64,000 nt of DNA, taken from Polaribacter sp. SA4-12. Its GTDB lineage: Bacteria; Bacteroidota; Bacteroidia; Flavobacteriales; Flavobacteriaceae. The first letter of the stretch is position 1, and the number at the start of each line of letters is the position of its first letter. The DNA lies in the NCBI RefSeq assembly GCF_002163675.1, contig NZ_CP019334.1, forward strand, positions 1,436,001 to 1,500,000, read 5' to 3'. The translations under genes were made by a program, and so were the position numbers. This document shows positions 16,055-25,488 of this stretch, piece by piece. Under the pieces are notes generated by a model that ran no database searches, was not told the DNA's origin, and was given only the letters and a program-made list of their open reading frames with translations.

Positions 16055-17890
16055 ATGAAACACTTATTGCTTCTTTTTATATTAGTATTTATACTACCTA
16101 CAAATAGTTTTGCGCAAAAAATACAAGAACCTAATTACCCAAATTGTAGCGAACTTCGTGGAAAAAATGAAAACTATGCATCTCCAGATGGAAAGTACAT
16201 AACTTGGTGTGAAATGAAAAAACAGACAGCTTATGTACGTTGTCAATGTACTAGAGAAAAGATGTTTGCACAGTTTAAAAAGCAAATTGAAGATATAAAT
16301 AACAAGATTGAACAAGTAAATGAACAAGCCAATAGTTATAGGAGTAAGTATGATAGTAGCTATAAAGAATCGCAAAAACATAAGGAAGGACTTTATGTAG
16401 ATGACAATTCTAATTACGAAGGCGATAGACAAAATACATTAAGAGCTCTTAAAAGTTCTCTACAATACAAGCAACAACAACTTAAATATTTAGAAGAAAG
16501 CGCTCGTTTAAACGAAAGAAAACCTAGCTATAATAACTCTTCTAGTTACAAAGATCAATCTATTAAATATGCTAAAGATGCTGTTGAAAACTTAAAAAAA
16601 GAAATAGAAGAAGTTACCAACAAGAAAAAAACAAAAAAGATATCTCTTTCTTTTGGTAAAACTAGTTCCAATTCTTCTAATAGAACTCCATCCAACAACT
16701 CCAACTCAAGTTCTAAAAACATTTCCAACCAAAATCAAAACAATAACAACTCACAGAGTTACACTCAAAAATATAAGACAAATCAAAAATCGAGTAATCA
16801 AACTAGAACAGAAACATATCAACAAAAACAAGCTCGTTTAAAACAAGAGAAGAAGAATAAAGAAATTGAAGAAAATAATAAAAAATACAAAGCGCAATTA
16901 GCTCGTATTGAATCTAATAAAAAGTTTCACGCAAAGATGGAAGCTTATAGTAAAGGTGCTATGTCTAAATTTGATAAGGCTGCACAAGGAGATTTAATGG
17001 CTGCAGGAATTATGAAAGGTACTTATGCAATAGCGATGGCTTCGCAAGGTTACACAGATAAAACTGCAATTGTTGGTGCTGCCGCTAATATTATTGGTGG
17101 CCTTATGGAAAACGCTCAAAGAAAAAGAGCTGAAGAAGCAAGACTTGCAGCAATTGCAGCTGAAAAAAGAAAAAGAGAAGCTGCAAAGCGTAAATTTATT
17201 GCAAAACTAGTAAGAAATAGAAAACTTACTTTAACTAGAATGCCTGCATATAAATACCCTAATTTTTTAACAAATGAATCGTCAAATTCAGTTTTTTTCT
17301 TTGCAATGTTAGCCAATGAAGAAAAGTTAAAAGAAGATTTACCAGAAATAAAGATTACCGATTTAATTGAAATCTCTAGATATTCTGATGGAACTTGGCC
17401 TTCTGAAAACAGTTTTAAACAAAAGCTGACAAAGTATGGTAGTTATGATGTGCGCATTATTGGTGCTTTTACCAATTATAGTATAGCAAGTAAAAAACTA
17501 GAACAGTTAATTAAAGGTTTTGCTGAAAACGGAGTGAAAATAAAATTGATAAACGCTGCAAAAGATTTTATAATTTCAAAAAGAGATAATATTACAACGA
17601 CCAATTCTTCAGAAAAAAAAGGTTTTTGGGGAAAATCAATTTCTGAAGATAGTAAAGAAAAGAAAAAAATAGTTTCTACTAAGAAACCAATAAAGAGTAC
17701 AAAAAAAGTGTTAATTGCTAGTGAAAATGATTTCTGGGGAAAATCAATTACCTTAGAAAAAAAGAAAGACTCTATATTAGCTAAAAAGAAAGTAGCACCA
17801 AAAAAGAAGAAAAAAGATTTGTGGGAAAAAACAATTAAAGTAGAAAAGAAGAAAGACTCCACATCAAAAAAAATAAAAAAAGGATTTTAA
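16055..17890 (+). CDS. secreted coiled-coil, lysine-rich protein with C-terminal FWGKSI repeats
   Basis: A cleavable signal peptide (LLLLFILVFILPTNSFAQ) leads a 611-aa protein that should be periplasmic or surface-exposed. Residues ~60-190 are coiled coil. A Ser/Asn-rich linker follows (~200-260), then a second charged helical region and a glycine/alanine-rich patch (AAQGDLMAAGIMKG, around 310-340). A compact part near 395-490 could be a small SPOR-like fold, which is only a guess. The C-terminus has three spaced copies of a W-centred motif, FWGKSI, FWGKSI and LWEKTI, embedded in poly-lysine. The SUMF1-type gene follows after 27 bp and is probably co-transcribed. I do not recognise a family. 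Confidence 0.75.
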   Translation: MKHLLLLFILVFILPTNSFAQKIQEPNYPNCSELRGKNENYASPDGKYITWCEMKKQTAYVRCQCTREKMFAQFKKQIEDINNKIEQVNEQANSYRSKYDSSYKESQKHKEGLYVDDNSNYEGDRQNTLRALKSSLQYKQQQLKYLEESARLNERKPSYNNSSSYKDQSIKYAKDAVENLKKEIEEVTNKKKTKKISLSFGKTSSNSSNRTPSNNSNSSSKNISNQNQNNNNSQSYTQKYKTNQKSSNQTRTETYQQKQARLKQEKKNKEIEENNKKYKAQLARIESNKKFHAKMEAYSKGAMSKFDKAAQGDLMAAGIMKGTYAIAMASQGYTDKTAIVGAAANIIGGLMENAQRKRAEEARLAAIAAEKRKREAAKRKFIAKLVRNRKLTLTRMPAYKYPNFLTNESSNSVFFFAMLANEEKLKEDLPEIKITDLIEISRYSDGTWPSENSFKQKLTKYGSYDVRIIGAFTNYSIASKKLEQLIKGFAENGVKIKLINAAKDFIISKRDNITTTNSSEKKGFWGKSISEDSKEKKKIVSTKKPIKSTKKVLIASENDFWGKSITLEKKKDSILAKKKVAPKKKKKDLWEKTIKVEKKKDSTSKKIKKGF

Positions 17891-17917
17891 ATATTAACCA
17901 AAAACTACAATTTTCAG

Positions 17918-19444
17918 ATGAAATTATTCACCCTAATTAGCTTTTTTTTACTCATTACTTTTTCAGTATCAGCGCAAAGTTCTTTAGCAAAAATAGAATA
18001 TAGTTATGCCGAAGAAGCATATCGTGCTAAAAACTACGTTAAAACAATTAATCATTTAGAAGAAGTAAAATCTTTGCTTGGTGGCGAAACAAATGGGTTG
18101 GTAATGTATTTAGAAATTATGTCTCGTAATCATCAACGCATTTCTTTATATAAAATTTTGCAACAATCTGTAGGCACAGATTTAGTTGGTGCTTTTGATG
18201 AAAAAACTGATTTAGATATAGAAAAACTGATTAATAAAGCGAGTTCAGGTGATAAAGATGCCAAGTATAAATTAATAATAGCCATTACAAAGGAACAATA
18301 CAAAAAACAAAATCTAAAGTTTGATAACAGTATGTTAAAGAATGAGATTTTTGTAAAGCATGTAAAAAAGATTGCAGATACAATGAATTTTGAGAGCTTT
18401 AAACAAGCTACTAATCTGATTAAAAGGGGAAATAAAAACTCTATTGATGAGTGGTTAGCATCCAATGAAAAAATAGATAACTTAAGTAGTTCGTATTTAA
18501 AAAACTTTGAAGATGAAGTTCCTTTAGAAAAACTAAAACAGGTCTATGAAATTAAAAAAGAGATTCGTCCTTTTATAGAAAACAACACCTTAATTACAAA
18601 AGCATGGTCTTTATTAGCTGAAGAGAAATACGAACTTGCTTACACTAAATTTAATGAATTAAATGCTCTAGGAATTAATAGCAAAACAGTTTTAACCAAA
18701 TTAAAACCTGTTATTGAAAAAAATAAATTAGAAGCAGCATCCATAAAAACTCAAGAAAAAGGTATAAAAAACATTGAAGAAAACATGGTTTTGGTAAAAG
18801 GTTCCTTAACTGTTTCTGAATCTATAGATCCAGAAGGGAATACCGTGTTAGAATCAATTAAAGATTTGTATGTAAGTAAATACGAAATAACACAACTCGA
18901 TTATTGGTCTATAATAGAAACCAATAGATTAAAGGTTTCTACATGTAAAACCTGCCCTATAACATTTTCAACAAGAAGTTTTGTTGATAATTTTATCAAA
19001 AAATTAAATGAATTATCAGGAAAAAAATACAGATTACCAACCAAAGAAGAATGGTTTTGGTTTGCAACTGGAGGTAGAAAAACTACGGATGAAAAGAGAG
19101 GAATTAATGAGGAGAAAGCAGACAATATAGACAAATACGCTTGGTATAAGAAAAACAGTAATGAAAGACGTCAAAAAGTGGGTTTAAAAGAACCTAACGA
19201 ATTAGGCTTGTACGATGTTTGGGGTAATTTATCTGAATATACAACTACAAATGCTGTTGGTGGTGCTTTTAATACTTTAAAAAGACGCTTTAGTTCTGGC
19301 GATGATTATACCGAATCCTATAAAGTAAATAACGAAGAAAAATCATTAGGTAAACGTAAGGTTTTTGATTTAAGTATTATTGGTGTTGGAGAGAATAAAG
19401 AAGATAAGAAATTAGGAATTCGCTTGGTTAGAGATGTAAATTAG
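17918..19444 (+). CDS. secreted protein with N-terminal helical repeats and C-terminal formylglycine-generating-enzyme-like (SUMF1) domain
   Basis: The signal peptide MKLFTLISFFLLITFSVSAQ is followed by ~260 residues of TPR-like helices. The last ~230 residues form an FGE/SUMF1-type domain, recognised from LYVSKYEITQLDYW, YRLPTKEEWFWFATGG, ELGLYDVWGNLSEY, VGGAF and LGIRLVRD. The two copper-ligating cysteines near the end of catalytic FGEs are not apparent; the only cysteines in the domain are in STCKTCP. It is therefore more likely structural, like the SUMF1-fold gliding proteins GldJ/GldK. It pairs with the coiled-coil gene upstream, and a strong terminator follows. Confidence 0.82.
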   Translation: MKLFTLISFFLLITFSVSAQSSLAKIEYSYAEEAYRAKNYVKTINHLEEVKSLLGGETNGLVMYLEIMSRNHQRISLYKILQQSVGTDLVGAFDEKTDLDIEKLINKASSGDKDAKYKLIIAITKEQYKKQNLKFDNSMLKNEIFVKHVKKIADTMNFESFKQATNLIKRGNKNSIDEWLASNEKIDNLSSSYLKNFEDEVPLEKLKQVYEIKKEIRPFIENNTLITKAWSLLAEEKYELAYTKFNELNALGINSKTVLTKLKPVIEKNKLEAASIKTQEKGIKNIEENMVLVKGSLTVSESIDPEGNTVLESIKDLYVSKYEITQLDYWSIIETNRLKVSTCKTCPITFSTRSFVDNFIKKLNELSGKKYRLPTKEEWFWFATGGRKTTDEKRGINEEKADNIDKYAWYKKNSNERRQKVGLKEPNELGLYDVWGNLSEYTTTNAVGGAFNTLKRRFSSGDDYTESYKVNNEEKSLGKRKVFDLSIIGVGENKEDKKLGIRLVRDVN

Positions 19445-19485
19445 AAAACCTTAAAAAGGTAAATTCACACATAAATTGTAATTAA

Positions 19486-19516
19486 AAAAAGCCTAAATAA
19501 AAGTTTAGGCTTTTTT
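19486..19516. terminator. bidirectional intrinsic terminator
   Basis: AAGCCTAAA and TTTAGGCTT form the stem, flanked by an A-run and a T-run. It closes the two-gene module before the convergent hutH gene. Confidence 0.88.
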
Positions 19517-19643
19517 GGTCAACATGTATTTTTCTTATTTATTTTTTTTAATAAAATTTAGCTACAAATACTTGATTTTAAATCAGTTACTACTGATTCG
19601 TTTTATTAAAACAAGATCTTAGCAAGAGTAACGTTAAGCAAGT

Positions 19644-21152
19644 TTAACCAAACAATTCATCAGAATCAATTACTAAAGAAGTAATAAAATTAGAAGCGTT
19701 TTTAATATCATAATGTAAAACTCTATCTTCTTCTACAATAGAAACATCTTGTCTAAACGAGTTAACAATACTTTCGATAAATGGAGAACTTTTTCCGTTT
19801 GCAAAACTTAAAGCTTGCGAACCAGTAAACAATTCGATACTTAAAATAGTTTGTAAATTATCTACTACTTTTTTACATTTTGTAGCTGCATTTGCTCCCA
19901 TAGAAACATGATCTTCTTGTCCGTTACTAGATTCAATAGAATCTACACTTGCAGGAGTTGCGTATTGTTTATTCTGACTTACAATACTTGCTGCTGTATA
20001 TTGAGGAATCATAAAACCCGAATTTAAACCTGGGTTTGCAACTAAAAAAGGAGGTAAATGTCTGTGTCCAGAGACTAACTGATAAGTTCTTCTTTCTGAA
20101 ATATTTCCTAATTCTGAAATTGCAATTGCTAAAAAATCTAATCCTAAAGCCAATGGTTGTCCGTGAAAATTTCCACCAGAAATAATTTCATCTTCATCTA
20201 CAAAAATATTAGGATTGTCTGTTACCGAATTAATTTCCGTTAAAAATGTCTTTGTTACAAAACGAATCGTATCTTTTGTTGCTCCGTGAACTTGAGGCAT
20301 ACATCTAAAAGAATAAGGATCTTGCACGTGTTGTTTTTCTTGAGAAATCAACGCACTATCATCTAATAAATCTTTAATTCTTTGTGCTGTTTTAATTTGA
20401 CCATTATGAGGTCTCGCAAAATGAATTAACTCATTAAAAGGTTCTACTCTTCCATCAAAACCTTCTAAAGAAACAGTACCAATTACGTCTGCTAAATAAG
20501 ATAATTTATGAGATTTCAACAAACAGTAAATTCCGTAAGAAGACATAAACTGTGTTCCGTTTAACAACGCCAAACCTTCTTTAGATTGCAAGTTTATTTT
20601 ATCCCAAGAGAAAATTTCTAATAATTTTTCTGTTGCTATTTTTTCTCCTTTATAATATACTTCTCCCAACCCAATTAAAGGTAGAGACATGTGTGCAAGT
20701 GGAGATAAATCTCCAGAAGCACCTAAGGAACCTTGCTCATAAATTACAGGAATAATATCATTATTGTAAAATTCAATCAATCTATTTACAGTTGCTAACT
20801 GCACTCCTGAATGCCCATAACTCAAAGATTTTACTTTGAATAATAGCATTAGCTTTACAATTTCACTAGAAACCTCATCACCTGCACCACAAGCATGACT
20901 CATTACTAGATTCTCTTGAAGTTTCTGTAAATTATGATCATTAATTTTTACATTATATAAAGCGCCAAAACCAGTATTAATACCATAAATAGGTTTCGAA
21001 ATCGATTTCGTTTTTTCATCTAAGTATAATCTGCATTTTTCGATTCTTTGAATTGAAGCATCAGAAAGTGCTAATTTTATATCAGAAGAAATAATTTCTT
21101 GAATTTTAGATAAATCTAATGGAAGTGAATCTATATAATGAAATGTACTCAT
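19644..21152 (-). CDS. hutH: histidine ammonia-lyase
   Basis: HutH deaminates histidine to urocanate, the first step of histidine degradation. The 502-aa protein contains Ala145-Ser146-Gly147 in GSLGASGDLSPLAH, which cyclises to the MIO electrophile. It also has the active-site loop YGINTGFG (56-63), the conserved QDPYSFRCMPQVHG, and SSNGQEDHVSMG. Tyrosine ammonia-lyases are the close alternative, but the pattern is that of HutH. No other hut gene is adjacent. The last codons of this gene recur twice upstream of the preceding accessory genes, marking its 3' end as a place where DNA has entered. Confidence 0.94.
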   Translation of the reverse strand: MSTFHYIDSLPLDLSKIQEIISSDIKLALSDASIQRIEKCRLYLDEKTKSISKPIYGINTGFGALYNVKINDHNLQKLQENLVMSHACGAGDEVSSEIVKLMLLFKVKSLSYGHSGVQLATVNRLIEFYNNDIIPVIYEQGSLGASGDLSPLAHMSLPLIGLGEVYYKGEKIATEKLLEIFSWDKINLQSKEGLALLNGTQFMSSYGIYCLLKSHKLSYLADVIGTVSLEGFDGRVEPFNELIHFARPHNGQIKTAQRIKDLLDDSALISQEKQHVQDPYSFRCMPQVHGATKDTIRFVTKTFLTEINSVTDNPNIFVDEDEIISGGNFHGQPLALGLDFLAIAISELGNISERRTYQLVSGHRHLPPFLVANPGLNSGFMIPQYTAASIVSQNKQYATPASVDSIESSNGQEDHVSMGANAATKCKKVVDNLQTILSIELFTGSQALSFANGKSSPFIESIVNSFRQDVSIVEEDRVLHYDIKNASNFITSLVIDSDELFG

Positions 21153-21236
21153 ATCTTAATTTAATTGGTCTTCAAATGTGCGAATTCAGTTCTGTATATA
21201 CAAGTGATTTAACTATTTTTATTTACCTATAAATGA

Positions 21237-21244
21237 TATATTTG
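21237..21244 (+). promoter_or_regulatory. -7 promoter element
   Basis: TATATTTG matches TAnnTTTG and lies 25 bp before the ATG of the thioredoxin-like lipoprotein gene. Confidence 0.6.
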
Positions 21245-21268
21245 TAATTAAATTTAAGAATACAAACA

Positions 21269-22297
21269 ATGAAAAAATTAAGTCTTGCCATTTTTGCTTT
21301 ATTCGTAATAGCATCATGTACAAAAGAACATTCTAAAGATTACATTTCTTTATCTGGAAAACTAGAAAATAACAAAGATTCTATAATTACTATATCTGGA
21401 AGAACTGGTGTTATTAAAACTATTTCTATTAAAGAAGATGGTTCTTTTAAAGATACTTTAGAAGTTCCTAAAGTAGATATCTATACTTTTCAAACAAGTA
21501 GAGAAAAAAGAGCTCCAATATATTTAAAAAATGGTTTTGACATTTCTATTAAAGGTGATGCAGATAAATTTATGACTAGTTTTGAGTATTCAGGTGCTGG
21601 GTCTGCAAACACTAAATTTATTGTTGCTCAATTAGATAAAAGTAAAAAAATAGGAAACCCTGCTGATATTTTGGCTTTAGAGAAAGAAGCTTTTACAGCA
21701 AAAATGAGTTTATTAAAAAAAGAATATGATAGTATTTTAAATTCTTATAATGACTTAGATAGTTCTTTAGTTGACATGGCTACTAAGCAAAATTTACAAA
21801 TGTTTGATTATTTTGAAAAAACATATAAAACAAGTAAAATGATGGGGAAAGGAAAACCTTCTCCTAAATTTGAAAACTATGTTGATTTTAAAGGTGGTAA
21901 GAAATCTTTAGATTCTTTTAAAGGAAAATATGTGTATATAGATGTTTGGGCAACTTGGTGTGGACCTTGTATTAGAGAGATACCTTCTTTACAGAAATTA
22001 GAAAAAGAATACCATAATAAAAACATTGAATTTGTTAGTATTTCTACAGATGAATCTAGAAGAAGTGGTGGTTCTTGGGAAGCAGCAGAAAAAAAATGGA
22101 GAGATTTTGTGAAGGAAAAACAAATGGGTGGAGTTCAATTATGGGCTGGACAAGATTATGCACTTCAACAAGCATATCAAATTACTGGTATTCCAAGGTT
22201 TATTTTAATTGATCCACAAGGAAATATTGTAGATTCAAATGCACCAAGACCTTCTGATCCAAGATTAAAAACGTTATTTAATTCTTTAAAGATTTAA
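21269..22297 (+). CDS. TlpA-like thioredoxin-domain lipoprotein
   Basis: A lipoprotein signal peptide ends at the cysteine of IASCTKEH. Residues ~25-130 resemble the DUF4369 domain that often precedes TlpA domains in Bacteroidetes. From ~195 on there is a thioredoxin fold with YIDVWATWCGPCIREIPSL, where the CGPC pair is the redox centre, and the cis-proline region ITGIPRFILIDPQG. It should work in the periplasm as a disulfide reductase or isomerase. It stands as a single gene with its own promoter and a perfect terminator after it. Confidence 0.93.
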   Translation: MKKLSLAIFALFVIASCTKEHSKDYISLSGKLENNKDSIITISGRTGVIKTISIKEDGSFKDTLEVPKVDIYTFQTSREKRAPIYLKNGFDISIKGDADKFMTSFEYSGAGSANTKFIVAQLDKSKKIGNPADILALEKEAFTAKMSLLKKEYDSILNSYNDLDSSLVDMATKQNLQMFDYFEKTYKTSKMMGKGKPSPKFENYVDFKGGKKSLDSFKGKYVYIDVWATWCGPCIREIPSLQKLEKEYHNKNIEFVSISTDESRRSGGSWEAAEKKWRDFVKEKQMGGVQLWAGQDYALQQAYQITGIPRFILIDPQGNIVDSNAPRPSDPRLKTLFNSLKI

Positions 22298-22314
22298 TAA
22301 AAATAACCTCATAA

Positions 22315-22350
22315 AAAAAAGCGAAATCTAAATTTAGATTTCGCTTTTTT
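22315..22350. terminator. perfect bidirectional terminator
   Basis: GCGAAATCTAAA and TTTAGATTTCGC abut as a 24-bp perfect palindrome with A-run and T-run flanks. It serves the convergent thioredoxin-like gene and accA. Confidence 0.92.
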
Positions 22351-22370
22351 TTTATAATATAAACAGAAAC

Positions 22371-23324
22371 TTATTCTTTATAAACTCCCATAGCAGCATA
22401 TTTATCCATTCTTTGAGAAACAAGATCTACATCATTTAAATCTTTTAACTCATCAAAAGCAGCAACAATTTGCGCTTCAACAGCTTTAAAAGCTCCTTGT
22501 CTGTCTGTATGTGCTCCACCAACTGGTTCTTGTATAATTCCGTCAATTAACTTTAACCTCTTCATATCTGTACCTGTTAATTTTAACGCAGCAGCAGCTT
22601 GTTCTTTATACTCCCAACTTCTCCATAAAATAGAAGAACAAGATTCTGGAGAAATAACGGTATACCAAGTATTTTCCATCATATAAACTCTATCTCCTAC
22701 TCCAATACCTACAGCACCACCAGAAGCTCCTTCACCAATAACAATTGTTATAATTGGTGTTTTTAAGCGAGTCATTTCTAAAATGTTTCTAGCAATTGCT
22801 TCACCTTGTCCACGCTCTTCAGCCTCTAAACCTGGATATGCACCTGGAGTATCTAATAAAGTAACAACAGGAATTTTAAATTTCTCTGCCATTTTCATTA
22901 AACGTAAAGCTTTTCTATAGCCTTCAGGATTTGCCATTCCAAAGTTTCTGTACTGGCGTGTTTTGGTATTATATCCTTTTTGCTGACCTATAAACATAAA
23001 AGATTGATCACCAATTTTACCTAAACCACCAATCATGGCTTTATCATCTTTTACATTTCTGTCTCCATGAAGCTCCATAAAAGTATCTCCACAAAGTGCT
23101 TTAATATAATCTAATGTATAAGGTCTATTAGGGTGTCTAGATAATTGAACTCTTTGCCAAGGCGTTAAGTTTTTATATATATCCTTTCTAGCTTTTGCTA
23201 ATTTTTTCTCAATTTTCTTACAAGTAGCGCTTACATCTACTTCACTCTCTTTACCAATAATCTGGCACTTATCTAATTGATCTAAAAGCTCTTTAATAGG
23301 CATTTCAAAATCTAAATATTCCAT
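22371..23324 (-). CDS. accA: acetyl-CoA carboxylase carboxyltransferase subunit alpha
   Basis: AccA with AccD transfers the carboxyl group from biotin to acetyl-CoA, making malonyl-CoA for fatty-acid synthesis. The 317-aa length is normal. The conserved [52 protein letters not shown] and the oxyanion-hole glycines [15 protein letters not shown] are all present. accD is not in the window. A promoter lies upstream, and the convergent terminator ends the transcript. Confidence 0.97.
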   Translation of the reverse strand: MEYLDFEMPIKELLDQLDKCQIIGKESEVDVSATCKKIEKKLAKARKDIYKNLTPWQRVQLSRHPNRPYTLDYIKALCGDTFMELHGDRNVKDDKAMIGGLGKIGDQSFMFIGQQKGYNTKTRQYRNFGMANPEGYRKALRLMKMAEKFKIPVVTLLDTPGAYPGLEAEERGQGEAIARNILEMTRLKTPIITIVIGEGASGGAVGIGVGDRVYMMENTWYTVISPESCSSILWRSWEYKEQAAAALKLTGTDMKRLKLIDGIIQEPVGGAHTDRQGAFKAVEAQIVAAFDELKDLNDVDLVSQRMDKYAAMGVYKE

Positions 23325-23358
23325 ATTGTAGTAATTTGGTTTTCGTTGTTTGTAAGAA

Positions 23359-23366
23359 CAAACATA
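23359..23366 (-). promoter_or_regulatory. -7 promoter element of accA
   Basis: On the minus strand it reads TATGTTTG, an exact TAnnTTTG match, 35 bp before the accA ATG. Confidence 0.6.
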
Positions 23367-23398
23367 CTATAAAATTAGTTGTTTTATTAAGAAATAAG

Positions 23399-24313
23399 TT
23401 ACTTTTTTCTAACAGTTTTTTCTTTAATTTTATTTTTTATAAGCGTTTTATTCTTAATAATACCGTTTAGTAAAACGACAAACAATACTATAAAAGCGCC
23501 AAAATAAAATTCTGGATTCATTTTTTCTTTCTCTCCAAAAATAAACAACGCCAAAATAATGGCATAAATAGGTTCTAAATTTATGGTTAACATTACTGTA
23601 TATGGCGATATATATTTCATCACATTAACAGAAGCAATAAAAGCATAAGCTGTACAAACACTACTTAAAATAACAAGATATAACCAATCTAACTTTACAA
23701 CTTCAAAGAATGATATCGTAAAACCATTGGTAAACAGCAGGTAAATTGAGATAAAAAGGACTCCAAAAAACAACTGATAAAGTGATATTACACCTCCAGA
23801 ATATTTCTTAATAAAAAGACCATTAAAAACTGAAAATAAAGCACTTAAGAATGATGAAATTAACGCATAGATAATTCCTAATTTATATTGACTTTCAAAA
23901 TTAAAAATTATATACAAACCAAAAATCACAATTAAACCCAATATAATCTCTAAAGGTTTAATTCTTCTTCTAAAAAAAATAGGTTCTATTAAGGATACAA
24001 AAAAAGCTCCTGTACTCATCGTGACTAAAGCAACTGAAACGTTAGAGACTTTTATCGCTTTAAAAAAGAAAATCCAATGTAGTGCAATGATTACTCCAGT
24101 AACAAAAAACTTAAGAATTCCTCTGGCATCAACTTTAAATGATTTCTTTTTTATAATAAAATACAGTACTATAAAAATAACAGCTAAAGACATTCTGTAC
24201 CAAACTAATGGAACAGCATCTAAACTTATTAAGGCGCCTAAAATAGCAGTAAACCCCCAAATAAAAACGATTAAATGTAATAGTAAATAATTTTTGAGTT
24301 TACTTTCTTGCAT
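23399..24313 (-). CDS. DMT superfamily (EamA) transporter
   Basis: The 304-aa membrane protein has ten hydrophobic segments in two five-helix halves. Each half carries an EamA-type pattern, such as VWGFTAILGALISLDAVPLVWYR in the first and the closing LEPIYAIILALFIFGE in the second. It is a drug/metabolite transporter whose substrate cannot be inferred. It overlaps the LptF/G-type gene upstream by 14 bp, implying coupled expression, although a shared function is not obvious. The basic C-terminal tail is cytoplasmic. Confidence 0.9.
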   Translation of the reverse strand: MQESKLKNYLLLHLIVFIWGFTAILGALISLDAVPLVWYRMSLAVIFIVLYFIIKKKSFKVDARGILKFFVTGVIIALHWIFFFKAIKVSNVSVALVTMSTGAFFVSLIEPIFFRRRIKPLEIILGLIVIFGLYIIFNFESQYKLGIIYALISSFLSALFSVFNGLFIKKYSGGVISLYQLFFGVLFISIYLLFTNGFTISFFEVVKLDWLYLVILSSVCTAYAFIASVNVMKYISPYTVMLTINLEPIYAIILALFIFGEKEKMNPEFYFGAFIVLFVVLLNGIIKNKTLIKNKIKEKTVRKK

Positions 24314-25391
24314 TTAAGTATAAATAAATAGCCAGACAACCAAAAAACAGGTTTGGCATCCATACATATAATAGAGAGTTTACACCTGCAACTGCTCCTA
24401 AAACTTCTGATATTTTCATTAAGAAAACATAGACAAACATGATACCAATACCAATGGCTAAATTAACTCCTGTACCTCCTCTTCTTTTTCTAAAACCTAA
24501 AGCAACTGCAATAATTGTTAAGATATAAGAAGCTACTGGTAAACTTGTTCTTTTATGAAGTTCTACCAAATAGGCATTTAAGTTTTTAATACCTCTCTTT
24601 TTAGAGATCTCTATAAATTCACTTAACTCACCTGAAGGCATTTCTTGTGCTAACGCAGATTTATATATTAAATCTCTAGGTGTAAAGCTAAAAACGGTAT
24701 CGATTTTTGTTCCAGAAAAGATACTATCTCTATCCTTATAAATTTTTCGTAGTTTCCAAGTAGAAAGCTTAAATGTAGAGTCTTTGTCGTTATAACTTAT
24801 TCTGTTAGCAACTAGTTTTGATTTTAATTGTATGCCATCATAAAGTTCTGACGTAAAATCATAACCAGATTTCGTTTCTGTATTAAAACTTCTTATAAAA
24901 ATGTAAGTACTATCTGTTAATTGTAAACTAAAATCGGTAACTCTTTTTAATTCATTTTTTTGTCTAGCGCTACTAATGTATTCTTTTTCAAACTGCTTTC
25001 TTTCCTTACTACTCATAGGCACCACAAAATGGTTCATCCCTAAAGAAATAATTGTTATTAAAGTAGCTCCTATAAAATAAGGATACAAAAATCGTGTAAA
25101 AGAAACTTTTGCATTTGTAATTGCAATAATTTCTGTATTGTTAGAAAGTTTAGATGTAAATAAAATTACAGCAATAAATAATGCCAAAGGCATAAAAGTA
25201 TTGGCATAATAGATAATGAAATTCTTGTAATATTCATCTACAATTTGATAAAACCCTAAATCTACATGCTCCAGAAAATTATCTATTTTCTCTGATATAT
25301 CTATAGCAATGGCAATAGGAATCAAGATTAATAGGGTAAACAAAAAAGTTACCAAAAATCGTTTTAATATGTACCAATCAATTATCTTCAC
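24300..25391 (-). CDS. LptF/LptG family permease (YjgP/YjgQ)
   Basis: LptF/LptG permeases extract lipopolysaccharide from the inner membrane and feed it to the periplasmic bridge. The 363-aa protein begins MKIIDWYILKRFLVTFLFTL, has three N-terminal membrane segments, a large periplasmic beta-jellyroll middle (~125-270) and three C-terminal segments (VASYILTIIAVALGFRKRRGG). Whether it is LptF or LptG cannot be told here. The 97 bp between tgt and this gene are a low-complexity run of TGTGTAAT-like words with no gene. Confidence 0.9.
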   Translation of the reverse strand: MKIIDWYILKRFLVTFLFTLLILIPIAIAIDISEKIDNFLEHVDLGFYQIVDEYYKNFIIYYANTFMPLALFIAVILFTSKLSNNTEIIAITNAKVSFTRFLYPYFIGATLITIISLGMNHFVVPMSSKERKQFEKEYISSARQKNELKRVTDFSLQLTDSTYIFIRSFNTETKSGYDFTSELYDGIQLKSKLVANRISYNDKDSTFKLSTWKLRKIYKDRDSIFSGTKIDTVFSFTPRDLIYKSALAQEMPSGELSEFIEISKKRGIKNLNAYLVELHKRTSLPVASYILTIIAVALGFRKRRGGTGVNLAIGIGIMFVYVFLMKISEVLGAVAGVNSLLYVWMPNLFFGCLAIYLYLNARK

Positions 25392-25488
25392 TTATGTTGT
25401 GTAATTGTGTAAATGTTTAATTGTGTAACTGTAAACTGTGTAATCTTACTTTTTTCACTGTTTACTGCTACTGAAAAACAGCCTACTT

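Noticed and set aside
17476-17862. A 128-codon Phe-rich frame opposite the lysine-rich tail of the coiled-coil protein gene
   Set aside because: It is the antisense shadow of AAA/AAG-rich codons and has no signal beyond that composition.
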